This document shows, one piece after another, positions 1 to 11,899 of a stretch of DNA of 64,000 nucleotides. The stretch comes from Adenophora triphylla var. japonica (lineage: Eukaryota > Streptophyta > Magnoliopsida > Asterales > Campanulaceae), in the NCBI GenBank assembly GCA_022495995.1, contig JAFEMH010002492.1, forward strand, positions 1 to 64,000, read 5' to 3'. The notes beneath the pieces were generated by a model. That model saw only the letters and a list, made by a program, of their open reading frames with translations, ran no database searches and was not told the origin of the DNA. Position numbers and translations under genes: made by a program. Positions within the stretch are counted from its first letter, which is position 1, and every line of letters starts with the position of its first letter.

Positions 1-769
1 GTCGAGAACGCTCCCACTTATTGGATTAGCTTTGAGTCCTCACGAAAGCAGCTTGAGGTCCGTGCTTCAGGTTTGTTCCATTACATGCAGTAGTCTTGGT
101 GTTGACTATCACCCTGCTTCTTTCTCATGCTTGCATCGGTTCATTTGTCGGTCCACCTCCGGTTCCGCATCGGTTGTTGTCGGTCCCCTCGGTCTGGCCT
201 TCGGTTCCCTGCGGTCCCCTCTGGCTAGTCAGGTTCCACTTGTCGGTCCCCTCGGTTAACAGCGTCGGTTCCCTTGTCGGTCCCCTCGGTTACGCTGTCT
301 GTTCACTTGGTGAAGTAATGAACGAGGTCGAAAGGCTGTAAGGTCGGAGGTTGGGTGTGCCGTCGGAGAGTTCCCCTTTGTGGGTTTCTTTGCCTTGGTG
401 CGGGGCGAGCCTTTTGTCTTCCTTGATGTCATCACGGTGTTGGCACGTGGCGAAGCCCAGCCTGGGCCGTGGTGTGGTCCTTGAGCAGTAACTTGGCAGT
501 GCGCGCCTTGCGGCCTCTTGCGAAACCCAGTCACAGGATGAAGTTCATGCAGTTTCATCATCCCTTTCATGGCGGGAGGAATACGTGCGTGAGGCAGGTG
601 GAAGGTCCACGTTGCATATTTGGATCTTGGAAGTGCTCCAGGAAGTGAATCCGATTAATAAGGCGTGTCATCATTATGCTTGATTTCTAACTGCTTTGGA
701 ATGTCGTTGAGTCTTTGGTCCCCTCGGTGAGTGGCCAGCTGTCGCCGTAAGGCTGTGGTGCTTTCCGTT

Positions 770-1085
770 ACACCTTGCATGAACCGAGAGAGCCTTTGAT
801 GATGAGGAGTGGATGCCACGCCATTGATTTGATGCGGCCCGAGGGACGCCCCCGAGAGATGGCTGTGAAAGTGATTGGAATGTCCAACACTTGGGTCGGT
901 GGGAGATCGCCCGCTTGCCGAACCCGGATGTTAAGAGTAGCAACCAGAAGCGTACGGGAAGTAGAGTCATAGGCACTTGGACAGTGTGGTGAAGGCTTAA
1001 GATACGTGGGCTTGATGTCAAGCGGGTCCATCATCTTTGGCGGAAGCCCGAAGACATTCATTCCGGAGACCTCCGTCTACCAACT
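770..1085 (-). pseudogene. Gypsy aspartic-protease-like segment (second copy), frameshifted
   Basis: The minus strand around 1,085-1,050 encodes LVDGG, matching the D-[TSG]-G active-site region of plant gypsy proteases. After a one-base shift it continues MNVFGLPPKMM, then a stretch with SAYDSTSRTLL and VLDIPITFTA, the usual flap and the segment before the LGRPW motif. The LGRPW block appears only as the disturbed GRPSG. Downstream on the minus strand (about 570-430) a weak lysine/glycine-rich segment resembles the G-patch-like part that follows protease in Tat elements; that part is uncertain. Confidence 0.65.
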
Positions 1086-1089
1086 GCAC

Positions 1090-4000
1090 GCGAGGAAGAC
1101 GGCCGCTCGTTCCGGATTGTGAGTTTGTGATGTATGGCGGCTCATTGGCAGGATCGGCCCCAAATTTTGGAAGGTCCAAATGCGTGAAGGTGATAATGTT
1201 TCCATAGTGGATGTTACCAATCATCAGAATGACTTCATGCGGGGTTGCGTCCACGGGGACCGTAGTACGGGCCGAGGTTCTTTCCTCTAGCTTGAGCTTG
1301 TGAGGATAAGAGGAGGTGGCCGGGGAGACGAGGAAATGTTTGCTGTAGTGCTGGCTTGAGTGAGGATCGGGTCCTCTTTCAAGGAACTTGCGTCTTGGGC
1401 GCGGTTGCAAGTCTGGCTCCACGTCGGCTTTTTGGTGGCCTTAGGTGGTAATGCGTGGATTTGACCCGATCGGGTTAGAATGCGACATCGAGGTTTGGTC
1501 CGCTTACGAGCAGTGCTCTACGAGTTGAGCCATAGTTAGAGGAGGATTCCTCGTAGCATAGGGCCATGCGTCTTCCCTCAACTCATTGATTGTGGATGAA
1601 TTCCGGGAGCTTCGGCGGCTTGATGGATTACGTCCCGGGATGCGGCTTAGGTGCCTCTGCGGGAGGTAGCCTACGGTTTGGCGTAGGCTGTTCGAATGTC
1701 GGTGCACACGGTGATTGCACAGGCGAGCGTGCGTTGCGACCCTCGGGGAGGTTGGAGAGTTCTCGGCTCAAGCGAACGGTCTCCTTGATCTCTTCACGGT
1801 ATATCGCGTTCCTTTCCTTCTTCTTGAGCATACTCGGGCGATGCAGGTTGGGTGCAGCGATACTCGTGGTTGGCTAGTTTTCCTCCACTGCACGGGCCCG
1901 GATCAACCTTCTTGCGGCGGAGCTGCGTCGAGAGTTAATGCTGCGTTTCTTCCCATGTGAGAATAGCCGGTGCTTCTTTGAAGCTGCACGTGCGGCGGTC
2001 TAGGTAAACCTCCGTTGGGGAGAGTTTTCTTCTGCTTATGCGAGTGGCGGGTATGTCGGAAGGTGAGTATACGGCTTCCCGAACATCTGCCCATGTGCCC
2101 AGTTCTTGTCCCAGTTGATCGTTTACGTAAATGAAGGCAGTAGGCTGTGGAATTTCCACTGAGTAGTTGCTCGAGGCAATTTCCATCCTCCTCACGTTTT
2201 TAAATAGACCTTCCTCCCACGAGTTGGCCTTTCAATTTGAGTGCGGTAATGATCCGTTCCCATCCTCCCAGGACCCTTGGGAGTGGTTTTGTTGACTTCA
2301 TGCCGGCTTGGAAGAGAATGGTTTCATCGTCTTCATCGTGGCTTTCATGAGAGAACTTGCTTTCCTCGGGAAGGTAAGCGGCGGGATTCGTTCTAATCGT
2401 GTCGTTCCATCTCTAGGTCGCCCTGGGGACCAGATTGACCGCCACTGGTTGGCGAGAGGGGTTGGATGAGAGCAGAGACGGTAGTCAGGGAAGTTGCCAT
2501 GGGCAAAACTCCGAGGTCGAAGCTGGTCTAGAGTGGCCTCTAGCTTTACATGTCTGGCTGCTGTGACACTTTAAGGGCTTGGTCCTGTAGGTCTTTGAGC
2601 TTGGTCTTCGTCCCAAAGACGACTTTCTTGACGGCTAGTTCCATGAGAGCTTTCCTTGCGAGACCTAGGCGATCTCCGTAGGTGCGCATCGTGCGGCTAG
2701 TGTCGAACCGTGATTACATTTAAATCGCCGAATGGCGGAACATGGATTACATTGACGAAGGAAGTCGGGTAGGACATTCCATTGCGTCCTTCCTTAATCT
2801 ACGATCACCAAGAAGTTTGCCCGTATACGCGATTGACCCACGGGGTATTGAATACAATGTTGACGGTCTCGTGATCTCGCTCGATACGCGAGTCTATCAA
2901 GCTAGCGGTCGATTGGCGGGATGTACGAATCGGGCGCGTGGCAGTGGGAGCGAGAATCGAGCTTGAAGCATGTTGATGCTTTGAGGTGGTCATTTCTGTG
3001 TCGGAAGGCGGCTACGCCTTGCGGGGAAGACTTTCCACGAGATGTTTCGGGGTGGGCTGGTGGAAGCGTTCCCGAGGTTGATCGACTTGTAGCGGGGGTG
3101 AGGAGCTTGGTCTCCTTTCTTGTTGCCCTTGGCCTTGGCGGCGCTTGAGGGTATAAGCTTGGCGACGGCACGGGCCGGTTGCCCAGGCTGGTACTTGGAA
3201 GTAGGGATGAGCTACGAGCTCGCTTGGCCGGTGCCTCGTTTACCATGAGCGAGGCGATGCATCGAGGGTGACCTTGGTGTTGCGAGAATCGATAACGAAC
3301 GGGGTCCTTGGCTTCGTCGGGATACCTGGAATAGATGATATTGACGAAGTCGTCGTCATTCACTTGATCGGAGGGATTCCTCGTTGCGTGAATCACGTGC
3401 TTCCAATTGTCGGATAGGCATGCATGTCTTGGACGTTGAGCTTGACAATTTCCATGGTATTGGAACCTTGGTCGTAGGTGACACGATCGGAAGGAGTTCG
3501 GAGTCCTCAGCGAGCATGTGAATGCGGAGGTGCGCTGCGGAGTGCAGCCGCGTCCTCGACTCCGGAGAGTCCGAGATTCATCGTCATCGATCGCTCAATC
3601 CGGGTGTAGGGACGTATTGCGTCGGGTTGCGTTCTTTGGGCGGCTAGGAAAACATCATGCTCTTCGTTGGAGAAGAGGGGTGCGGCGGGTAGTTCCTCGT
3701 GGAGGACGTCCCATACAACTTCCATGCATTCATCACGAGAATGACGGTGCTTGTTGACCTTGATCACAAAAACCTCTTCACACAGCGGGGCCGAGAGAGT
3801 TTGTTTGGAGAATCTTTGACGAATCTCCGATTGGAGGCGGGGTTTATGTGCCCGTATCATGGCGATATTCGGCGTTTCCTTCCAATACGCCTCCAAGTGT
3901 TGGAAAGCTTGGCGGTTGAACTTGATGTATCGGGTTGCTTCGAGTGCACTTTGCTCGAGTACGTTTACATAGTTAGCATCTCCAGGACTACGAGGGATTA

Positions 4001-4090
4001 CGATGAGATTTGCCCGATAGTCCCTTGGTTGATTCGAAGGAGGTAACCCGGTGCACGAGTGCGGACACGTTTGGCTGCTTGTCTCGGCTT
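1090..4090 (-). other. Degenerate retroelement sequence between two protease-like segments
   Basis: No intact gene. Short minus-strand frames are rich in Arg, Ser and Pro, typical of degenerate gag-pro linker sequence. One stretch near 2,195-1,935 contains FIYVNDQLGQELGTWADV and reads like real former coding sequence, but I do not recognise its family. Confidence 0.4.
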
Positions 4091-4096
4091 CGTTTC

Positions 4097-4429
4097 CTAT
4101 GAGGAAGCTGTCCCCTCGGATGACTTCGAGATCTCCTGTCGGTTGATGAACTTGGCTGATGGAGAGTGGAAGCTATGGCCTTCATGTGGTGTAGCAGGGC
4201 GTCCCAAAGAGTTTGTGAACTCGGATGGAATGTCCATCACGTGGAATTTTCTTTGGCACCATTTGGGTTTCGAACCAAAGTTCCGAGTCACTTTGTCCCC
4301 AGGATGGGACGAGACGAGTTGTCGTAGGCCTTGATAGTCAGAGTAGACGGTATCAAATGGCTTTCATGGATGCGGAGAGCTCGCGTCATCTTTGAGAGGG
4401 AGGACATTAACGGCTGACCCGTTATCTAC
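4097..4429 (-). pseudogene. Gypsy aspartic-protease-like segment (first copy), frameshifted
   Basis: Minus strand 4,429 to 4,403 encodes VDNGSAVNV, the active-site region of Tat-type proteases (Asp-Asn-Gly in place of Asp-Thr-Gly is common in this lineage). It continues with LPLKDD, then FHVMDIPSEFT and SLGRPATPHEG, corresponding to the conserved ...VMDI...LLGRPW.H block, with a Trp lost. Stops and frame changes interrupt it. It lies downstream of gag in the element's sense, as expected for gag-pro order. Confidence 0.7.
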
Positions 4430-5157
4430 CAATACTCAGGGAGTGATATGGTGTTGAGTTTGAGAGTGATGTACGAGCTTCGTTGTGCCCAGGCGTCTCT
4501 CGGTAAGTCTTCATCACGAGAATGTGATCATCTTTGCCATACGGGGCGGGAGTCGTAGATCTCGTCTCTATCCGTAGAAGGAGAGTCATCCGGCCGTCCG
4601 TTTCTGTCTTCCTCTTGCGAGGTAAAGCCTTTCTTTGGAACCTCGGGGAGTATGTTGAAGTGCACTGTGGCGGTTGCCGCCCTTAGTTAGCACATTGATC
4701 GAGTGCGATTGCCAAGGCGACCTTGATCTTCCTTTACCGGTCCGGGCTCGGAAAGGCTGGACAAGTTGAATCTTGGGCGATCCGCGGAGGTTAGGCTTAC
4801 GGCGCGGTAAGACTATCAAGATCGAGGTATTCCGGTGTTCAGTGCAGATTACGGTTTAATTTGGGCTTTTCGGCTTTCCCTTTGTGCGCTCTAGAGCTGC
4901 GTGGCACGGAGGCAAGAGGGTGGCTGGAGTACGGTGCGTAGTAGTCGAACCTCCGGAGGGTTCTCCCAGTGTACCTACTCTTGGTATCTCACGGCTTCGT
5001 ATCTTTCTCTCGATTCTTTGTTGAGAGGATTTCTTCTTGTTTTCTCGGAGGATTGCTCGGACGGTTTCTCGAGACTCGTACTCCGAGCGGGCGGAGCGAT
5101 CCTGACATCGTAGGCGATGTGAACATTAGAGGAGGATCCGGTGAAAGAGGCGGGCGG

Positions 5158-6085
5158 TTACGTAGCACACTTCTTGGGCACCCACTCAATGGAGTTCCAT
5201 TTGTTATTATTCGGAAAGGGATTCCCAGAAGCGTATTGGGCCGCGGGGCGCTCTAACTTGCCTTCTTCTATCAAGTTACGGATTTCGTATCGTAACCCCA
5301 AGCAGGTTGTCGGTGGTATGGCCGTGATGCGATGGAAGGCGCGATATTTGCTCTTGTCCGCATTGGCTACGGGAACTTTGGGTTTGTAATTGGCCACGGG
5401 CTTAAGGAGACCCTCCTTGATTAGCCCTTCCAGCATCTTGCTCGGTGGCATGTCCAACTTGTCGAAGTGTACGGCAGTACGCCACGAGTAGAAGCTGTTG
5501 CTTTGCGGGGCCAGGTTTTACATTACCCATTGTTGTCCACGATGGACGTAGTTGACAGACGTATCTTTCCACTTTGCGGGGCCGGTGCGGGATTGAATGC
5601 GAGTGTTGAGCGGTATACGTACGGCTGTGCGGTAGCCAACTTTTCCTTGAGATCCTTCTCGAAGCGTGAGCCGGCATTGACCATGGCCCGGAGATGCAGG
5701 AAGAAATTGTGGCGATGAGAGTTACGATGGACGGTCTCAAGCAAGACTTGAAGATCCGCATACATTCGTCTTTGGAGAGTGGCTCCATGATTTCGGAGAG
5801 TTTCCAGCTCCATCTCTTGTAGAATTCCCCAACACTTTCATCCGCTTTACGCTCGGTGGTGATTAAGTCCTCGCGACTTGTTTCCCACTCTAAGTTGGAT
5901 GCATGCCGTTCCGGGGAAGATGTTGCGATCTGTTCCCAGTGTGGCGATCCGCGAGCTTGACCCTCGAAACCATCGTAACTTTGAGCTTTTGAGCGTATGC
6001 TTTGGAAGTGGTCGGCCATTTCTTTGGAGGTTGCTCCTTTTGCTCTCATGCGAGAACGTAAGTGTCGACGTGCGTTTGAGGACAT
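5158..6085 (-). pseudogene. Retrotransposon gag remnant
   Basis: Two overlapping minus-strand frames. The upstream one (6,085-5,402) contains the gag-core-like segment ADESVGEFYKRWSWKLSEI followed by DECMRIFKSCLRPSIV, typical of the Retrotrans_gag domain. The downstream one (5,457-5,158) contains KYRAFHRITA and LGLRYEIRNLIEEGKL, the usual linker after the capsid domain in Tat-like elements (normally CxFH...GH...C, with the Cys/His lost here). A frameshift separates the two parts. Confidence 0.7.
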
Positions 6086-6199
6086 TCGGTTCCATCGAAT
6101 CGGTCCATCTCCGGCATTACGAACTTGGCGGGGAGAGGCGTGACCATTCCGGATACGTGGATTTGAACGTTTCTGCTTTGAGGTTTGCTCATGGTGGCT

Positions 6200-8115
6200 T
6201 TCGGGTCTTTCATCTGCTCGACCATCCGAGGCTAAGGTTGGGTCCGGTGGTGGGTTTGTGAGGCTCGGCGCCGGGTGCTACCACGTGGCGGTAGTGATTG
6301 GAGGTGGAAAGGCTTGGTATATGAGAATATACGGGAGCACTTTTACGAAGCTGTATCGGGGTTTGTCCCCGGTGTTTAGGGATTCGTGTATAGGCAACGG
6401 GACGAACCCGGGAGGGTATTGAGGATATTGGCATCCTGAGATGGTCAGTGGTGCTTGGTGATATTGAGTGATGGGTGTAGCCTTTGGGTGACCAAAATTG
6501 ACGGGGTTGCTACGAGAGGTGGCAACATGGAGCCTAGGTCATTTGTTTCCTTGGTTGGAAGGCATCCCGTAAGTTGGCGGGGAGGAACACGATTGAAGGT
6601 TTGGTGAAGCTGGTTTTGGGGAATCGTCATCCTCTACCAGGACAAAAGTACCCGTCCCGGCCCGGGATAGGCTGCTATACCACGCTCATTCGGAAAAGGC
6701 TGTACCACGAAATTCTGGCGATCTTCTTTACGCCTCTTGTGAACCTCACAAGCCCGGATGAAAGCTTCTTCCAATGTCATATACATTACCGGTGGCGGGG
6801 TCCTTCCCCGTCACGATTTCTCGATGAGCTAGACATGTCGGAAATTACAGTGAGGCGAGGGAACCAGAAGCGTCACGGCCAGATTCTTGTGATCTGGCAA
6901 GGCGGCCCGGCCGGAAATCGAACCACTTTACGCTCATTGCGGGGAACGAAAGGAAGGGTTTAGGCTTCGGAAAAGGGTATTTGGCTCAAGGTTTTCGGGC
7001 TTGTGCAATGTGCGATTACCGATTAAAGTTTACTTAAAGCGCGTTTTCTCGAGTCCTAATTGGTTGGAAAAGAGCGTGTCTTCTTTTCGCAACTAATCCT
7101 AGAGCTCTAATCGGTGGATCTCGTCACTACGCTTATAAGCCCCTCGTTTCCATTGTAGATCATCTTTCTCGGGACGGACTATCCCGGCGAGGTCGATAAG
7201 GCAAGCGAGTTCCACCGACAAAGGAAAAAGTGAACTTAAGGCTAGGCGATCACGCAAACTTTCGACGTGTGCGGCGTACGGGCCACGGTCGAGGTCAACG
7301 TCCTTAAGTTAAGGCGGGAGTCGTGCCAAAATTTGGGCATGACCTCTCCTGAATCGCTTGTGCGAGAGACCTTTAGCTTTTAGCGTTAGCCAAGTCGTGG
7401 CTGGCACGGTACATACGGCGAGGTTTGGTGACACGGCGTCACATTGAACCTTCGGGTATATTTTTCGGCGAGCTCCGCGTTAAAGTCAAAGTGAAAAGCT
7501 CAAGACTTCGGGTCGGGAACGACCTTTGGTCTAAAACTCTCGAGCTTGACGCGGAGCGGGGCCCGGCGTGAAAAACATACACTTAGGCTTTATGACACGA
7601 GCTAAGCCAAAAACCAACCGGGGTCTTGGACAAAGTGTGACACAAAGGAGTGCATGGCTTACACGGGCTAGGATGGGATGTTTGGGACGACCCCGTGCGC
7701 CCTCGAAAGGTGTACGCGAGACCAATCGGAGTGCAAGCGATAAGGCCATCCCGGGTTAGGGGTTGTAGTGTGCGGTGTACCGAGGCGGCAAGTGCACGTG
7801 AAGTGCGGTGTTCGGGCGGCAAGTGCGCGTAGTGTGCGGTCACTAAAATTCTTTTACGAGTAAAACAGAGATTTTTCGAGAATGTGTCTTAAAGAATTTA
7901 TGATGCACGAGTTCAAAAACTGACATGAAAATCAAACATGAATGGGAATGCACAAACATGGTAAGATTTTGAAAAGTTGACAATGTAATGCCTTTTGAAA
8001 AAAAAACGTTCGAGGGTTAAAGGAACACACACACACGAGCACGAGGAAGGGTAAACGAAAGTTTGACCCACGGAAGGCTTTTAGAAAACATTGGCGGTTT
8101 TGAAAAAGTATATTT
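6200..8115 (-). other. Leader of the minus-strand gypsy element, no gene seen
   Basis: Lies between the gag remnant and the PBS in element sense. No credible ORF or repeat is seen. Long leaders are usual in Tat/Ogre elements. Confidence 0.4.
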
Positions 8116-8134
8116 TCCCAGCCAGGAGTCGCCA
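8116..8134 (-). other. Primer-binding site of the minus-strand gypsy element
   Basis: The minus strand reads TGGCGACTCCTGGCTGGGA. It starts with TGG (complement of tRNA CCA) and resembles the TGGCGACTC-type PBS of Tat/Ogre elements. It directly abuts the presumed LTR end. A second TGGCGACTCC occurs about 105 bp away inside the LTR. Confidence 0.65.
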
Positions 8135-8429
8135 AGCGAAATTACCCGATCTTTTTCGCGCGCGGGGCGGCGGAAAAGGCGGTTGTCTTTCGCGGGGGAT
8201 TGGTGTCTGAGACCTCGCTTCACGGGAAGGAGCAGAATGAGGAGTCGCCACGCGGTTTTGTATTTTTGAGCCCAAACGTTGAGAAACGGCTATTGCGAAA
8301 AGGTGTCGTTTTTATTGGTAGCAAAAACTTAGGAAAAGGCTTTGAAAACGGGGATCATTTTTATTGGCAGCAAAAACGAGTAAAAAGCTTTTTAGTACCA
8401 GAGATTGTTAGGTTCGGAGGTCAGGTTAC

Positions 8430-8479
8430 GTTTCGGGTAGAGTATGACGAGATCGCCCGAAACGCCTCGCATGACGAGT
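8430..8479. other. Two adjacent hairpins in the LTR (covarying with the 43.4-kb LTR)
   Basis: CGTTTCGGG (8,430-8,438) pairs with CCCGAAACG (8,457-8,465), followed by CTCG-catga-CGAG (8,467-8,479). In the related LTR at 43,389-43,434 the flanks are conserved but the arms are TGTTGGG/CCCAACA and CTCG-taata-CGAG, so both arms of the first hairpin have changed together. Confidence 0.6.
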
Positions 8480-8500
8480 CTTTCTACCTTTCTCGAAATC

Positions 8501-8524
8501 GCGTGTGTGTGTGTGTGTGTGTGT
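8501..8524. repeat. (GT)n microsatellite
   Basis: Uninterrupted GT dinucleotide run inside the LTR. Confidence 0.9.
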
Positions 8525-8533
8525 CTTTTGAAA

Positions 8534-8780
8534 TGGGGGGCTTGAATGACAAGCTTAATCTTGGTTTGAATGACAAACGTTGATTAGGTGACTTTGTTTG
8601 AAAAGACGAGCGTTTGAATGACAAACGTCGGTTTTGAGTTTGAAATGAGCGTTTGCGTGGCAAACGTCGATTTTGAGTTGAAATGAGCGTTTGCGTGGCA
8701 AACGTCGATTTTGAAATGAGCGTTTGCGTGGCAAACGTCGATTTTGAGTTTGAAATGAGCGTTTGCGTGGCAAACGTCGG
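8534..8780. repeat. Hairpin minisatellite, ~33-41 bp period
   Basis: At least seven units contain an inverted repeat with a 5-nt loop: GCTTG-aatga-CAAGC (8,540), GTTTG-aatga-CAAAC (8,564), CGTTTG-aatga-CAAACG (8,611) and CGTTTG-cgtgg-CAAACG at 8,650, 8,688, 8,721 and 8,760. Related single hairpins follow at 8,917, 8,957 and 9,048. It lies downstream of the TATA box in element sense and so would be transcribed. Confidence 0.8.
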
Positions 8781-9164
8781 CTTTGAGTTGAAAAGGAATT
8801 CGAAGGTCAAACTCCGGCTTTTTGAACCGGGCGAGTCATTGTTAACGATTTTTACGAGAAAAATGTGTATTAAATGATTTTGAGTGACAAATGGCGGCTT
8901 TTAGTTTGAAGATGAGCGTTTGGAGGCCAAACGTCATGTCGCGCGTTTTTGAAAGAGAGTTCGACGGACGAACTCCGGTTTTGAACCGGGCATTACATTG
9001 TTAACGATTTTTACGGGAAAAATGCGTATTAAATGACATGCGATCAACGAGTCGGGTTGCGACTCGGACTTTGAAAGGTAAATACTATCACGATCCAAAC
9101 GGGTCGGACTTGTAAATGACAGTATTTAAAGCAGTGTCAACGGAATCAAACGATCCGGAATCGT

Positions 9165-9285
9165 AAATGACGATCAACGAGGCCAAACGGCTCGGAATTG
9201 TAAATGACGATCAACGAGGCCAAACGGCTCGGAATTGTAAATGACGATCAACGAGGCCAAACGGCTCGGAATTGTAAATGACGTG
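9165..9285. repeat. Tandem 37-bp repeat, about three copies
   Basis: The unit contains ACGATCAACGAGGCCAAACG followed by GCTCGGAATTGTAAATG and is repeated almost without change. It lies inside the LTR. Confidence 0.85.
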
Positions 9286-9717
9286 AAAGTAAGCGAAAGT
9301 AAACGGGCGGGGTCGGAACGCCGTTTTAACGTGATTACTTCTCTTATGGAAAGAGAAGAGGATCGAGGGCTAAAACGTATCGGACCCAGATTAGACGGAG
9401 CGTCTACATTTTGACAATGACGTTCGAAACTTGATTATAGCGGCGGCGCGTAAACCGAGACGGAACGGAAGATTCAGAGAGAGGGAGTTATACCTATGGC
9501 TAGGGTCGACTCCTTTGGCTCGGGAGGTGTGCACGGGACACGGAAAGTTATTCGAAAGGTTGTTTCGAAGTTGTAGGGTGCGTATTTGATCGAATTACGA
9601 AGGTTTCACGCGAATCGAGACAAAACGGGAGCTCGGAAGGGGTGGAAACCAGTTTGGACCGTGGGGTATGTGATTTTTTGGTGTTCAAATCCCTCTTCTT
9701 GCCTTTGACAGCAACTT

Positions 9718-9727
9718 CTATTTATAG
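9718..9727 (-). promoter_or_regulatory. TATA box of minus-strand gypsy LTR
   Basis: The minus strand reads CTATAAATAG, about 520 bp inside the LTR start. The related LTRs have equivalents at 10,837-10,846 and 44,289-44,298. Confidence 0.6.
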
Positions 9728-10247
9728 GGTGAAAATTGCAGTAGGAGTCGTGGGACTTGGGTGAATTTCGGGGTTTTGGGAATTTTGGAAATGCGGGGGA
9801 CTTGCGGCAATTTCGGGAAAATTGCACGATGAGTCCGGTCGGACTTGGCTTGCAAACCGGGGGTATTTTGGTCTTTTGGCCTTGATTTGTGATTGACGAG
9901 TGACTAGAGGGAGGTGGCATGCGGGACACGTGTCACGTGACTCACCGAAGTGTGGGAGTTCGTTCCCGAGTCCCGGTTTTGTCAGTTTTTAAAATAATAG
10001 TCCGGGAAATGTCCGAAACGCCCGGAAAGTGCCTGGAAAATGCGTTTTTCGGGAAAGCCATACTTTTACGTGAGATGTCACGTGCTAAGTACGGTTCGGA
10101 CGTCGGGATGCACGGGGCAGTCCCGGGACGTCTCGTTGGCACAGCAACGGGGAGTTTAACGAGTTCCGGTTAACCTGGACCGGGCCAGTTAACGGATTTC
10201 GGTTAACTTTCTGACGGATTTTGACGATCCGGATTTGGGTACTTACA

Positions 10248-11080
10248 GTTGGCAATCCTAGGAGAGAGATCCAACCATGAGGGACATGGGGGATGCATGT
10301 TTAAGCTAAAGATGACACTTTTAATGAAAAAGATGACATTTTAAGTGCAAATGATGCTACTTGGTTGCAAAGGATGCTTCTTTGATGCAAAGATAACATT
10401 TTTAATGCAAAGGATGCTACTTTATATGTAAAAATGGAATTTTAAGTGCAAAGGATGTACTTTAATGCAAAGATAACCTTTTTTTAATGCAAAGGATGCT
10501 TCTTTATATGTAAAAATGGGGGATATGATTTACATGCCTAAAGATAGGATCTTTAATGACAATATACCAAGTACCAAGCAAGTATATATCAATATGTAAA
10601 GCAAGGAACAATATATCACATAAATACAAGTATAATGCAAGATAAAGGGGAGGCGAGATTACCAATGGTGGTGTCCCTCTTTCTCCTTGAAGTTTGCCTA
10701 GGGAAGGACCAACTTTGGAAGGTTTTGAAGAGGAGGGAGGTGGTTTTTGACACTCTCAGCTCTCTGGAATTTCGTGGTGGTATTTTGGCAGAGTAACACT
10801 ACTGAAAATCCCCCCTAAAATGAATAGAGGAGGTCTCTATTTATAGGCAGTCTGGCAGCAGCTAATGAAGCCGTGCGGCTGTAACCCCATGGCTAATGAG
10901 GCCGTGCGGTTTAGGGAAGGGCTTTTCCAACGAAGGACTACGTGGAATTTTAATTCCTAGCAAATCCTTCGCCCCTCGGAAGATTTGGAAAAGTTCCTGA
11001 ATTGCCCCTGAACTTTAGGAAAGTCCGGGGAATTGCCGAAAAACTTAACCGGAAGGCATGAGCCAGATTTGGGTACTTAC
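10248..11080 (-). repeat. Partial LTR related to the gypsy LTR next to it
   Basis: Minus-strand start TGTAAGTACCCAAATC at 11,080 and TATA box CTATAAATAG at 10,837-10,846. It shares arrangement and short matches with the solo LTR at 43,271-44,686 (AGAGTAAC near the TATA box, GCACGGC-like boxes upstream). It is cut at about 10,248 where the neighbouring element begins, which suggests that element inserted into it. Confidence 0.6.
10300..10515. repeat. Imperfect tandem repeats, unit like GCAAAGGATGCTACTTTAAT
   Basis: About eight imperfect copies of a ~25-30 bp A/T-rich unit (variants with GATGACATTTTTAATG) within the partial LTR. Confidence 0.7.
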
Positions 11081-11173
11081 AGATACGTGTAAAGTTAAGA
11101 TGATAATGTTCCCCACTTGCTTGGCTATATATACTCCCTCCATCCATTTTCAAGGTATGTTTTAAATTACAAG

Positions 11174-11204
<31 letters not shown>

Positions 11205-11899
11205 AGAAAATAAAGAATTATGTTGATATACGAAATGTTACGAATCAGATTGATGATTCTCACGCCGGAGGGTTTGGGGGAAAGGCCCCCAACCCTAACG
11301 GTGGTTTGTCTTGTAGGTCCCACATTACATCGGACCCGAGGGACGTTCATCCGGATCATACATCTTTGCCACCCCCGATCAGTCCTGTGCAACCATTTTG
11401 GCATGGTAGCATCAAATATCTAACCATTTTATGCTTTCATCCTGTCATCTTCGATCTGTGGGTGCCATTTTAGGTGGGACAAGAGGTTTTCTAATGTATG
11501 TAGAGTGGTTTGTGTTCTTCCATTGTTGTATTTGTTGTTTCTTCCACCTGTATTGTTGTGTTTTCTTTCTGTATCATTCGTTCCAAAATAAATGTTCATT
11601 TTTGTGGTTCAAAGCAAAAAGACTTTAATTTTGGGACGGTGAGTGTTAACGGGAGTGGAAATAACAGATGAAGAAGCTGCTTACTACTGATATATTTCAT
11701 AGTACAACTTTGATGCAGCCTCTGTAATCGAATGCACAAGATGATGTCATGGTGGGATTGGTGGCCATTTGAGATTGCTATCAGGATTAATTGATCCCGT
11801 TCATTGATCTTCCGGGTAAGGGAAAGCTATATATTGCAAGTTGTATTATCTGTGAGGGGTTTTTTTTTTCAAAAAAAGTTGGCTATGGTAGCTACTTTG

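Larger units (their letters stand above)
1..10247 (-). mobile_element. Decayed Ty3/gypsy retrotransposon (Tat-type), 5' half, cut by window start
   Basis: Read on the minus strand the order is 5' LTR (10,247 to 8,136), PBS (8,134 to 8,116), leader, gag-like sequence (6,085 to 5,158), a protease-like segment (4,429 to 4,097), a second protease-like segment (1,085 to 770), then the window edge. Reverse transcriptase, RNase H and integrase would lie beyond position 1. Every coding segment is broken by frameshifts and stops, so the copy is dead. Lineage rests on the PBS sequence and the protease motif style; the assignment to Tat/Ogre is inference. Confidence 0.75.
8136..10247 (-). repeat. 5' LTR of minus-strand gypsy element (~2.1 kb)
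   Basis: In element sense the LTR starts TGTAAGTACCCAAATC at 10,247; the same start recurs at 11,080 and 44,686, defining a family. It contains a minus-strand TATA box (9,718-9,727), then a long transcribed part with several hairpin-forming repeats and a (GT)n run, and ends next to the PBS. The exact 3' end is inferred from the PBS. Confidence 0.65.

Noticed and set aside
7568..7843. Short frames in the gypsy leader
   Set aside because: No motif and mutually overlapping on both strands. GC-rich composition alone explains them.
8484..8810. Minus-strand frame with repeated TFATQTLIS-like segments
   Set aside because: It is the translation of the hairpin minisatellite and GT run in an LTR, not a repeat protein.
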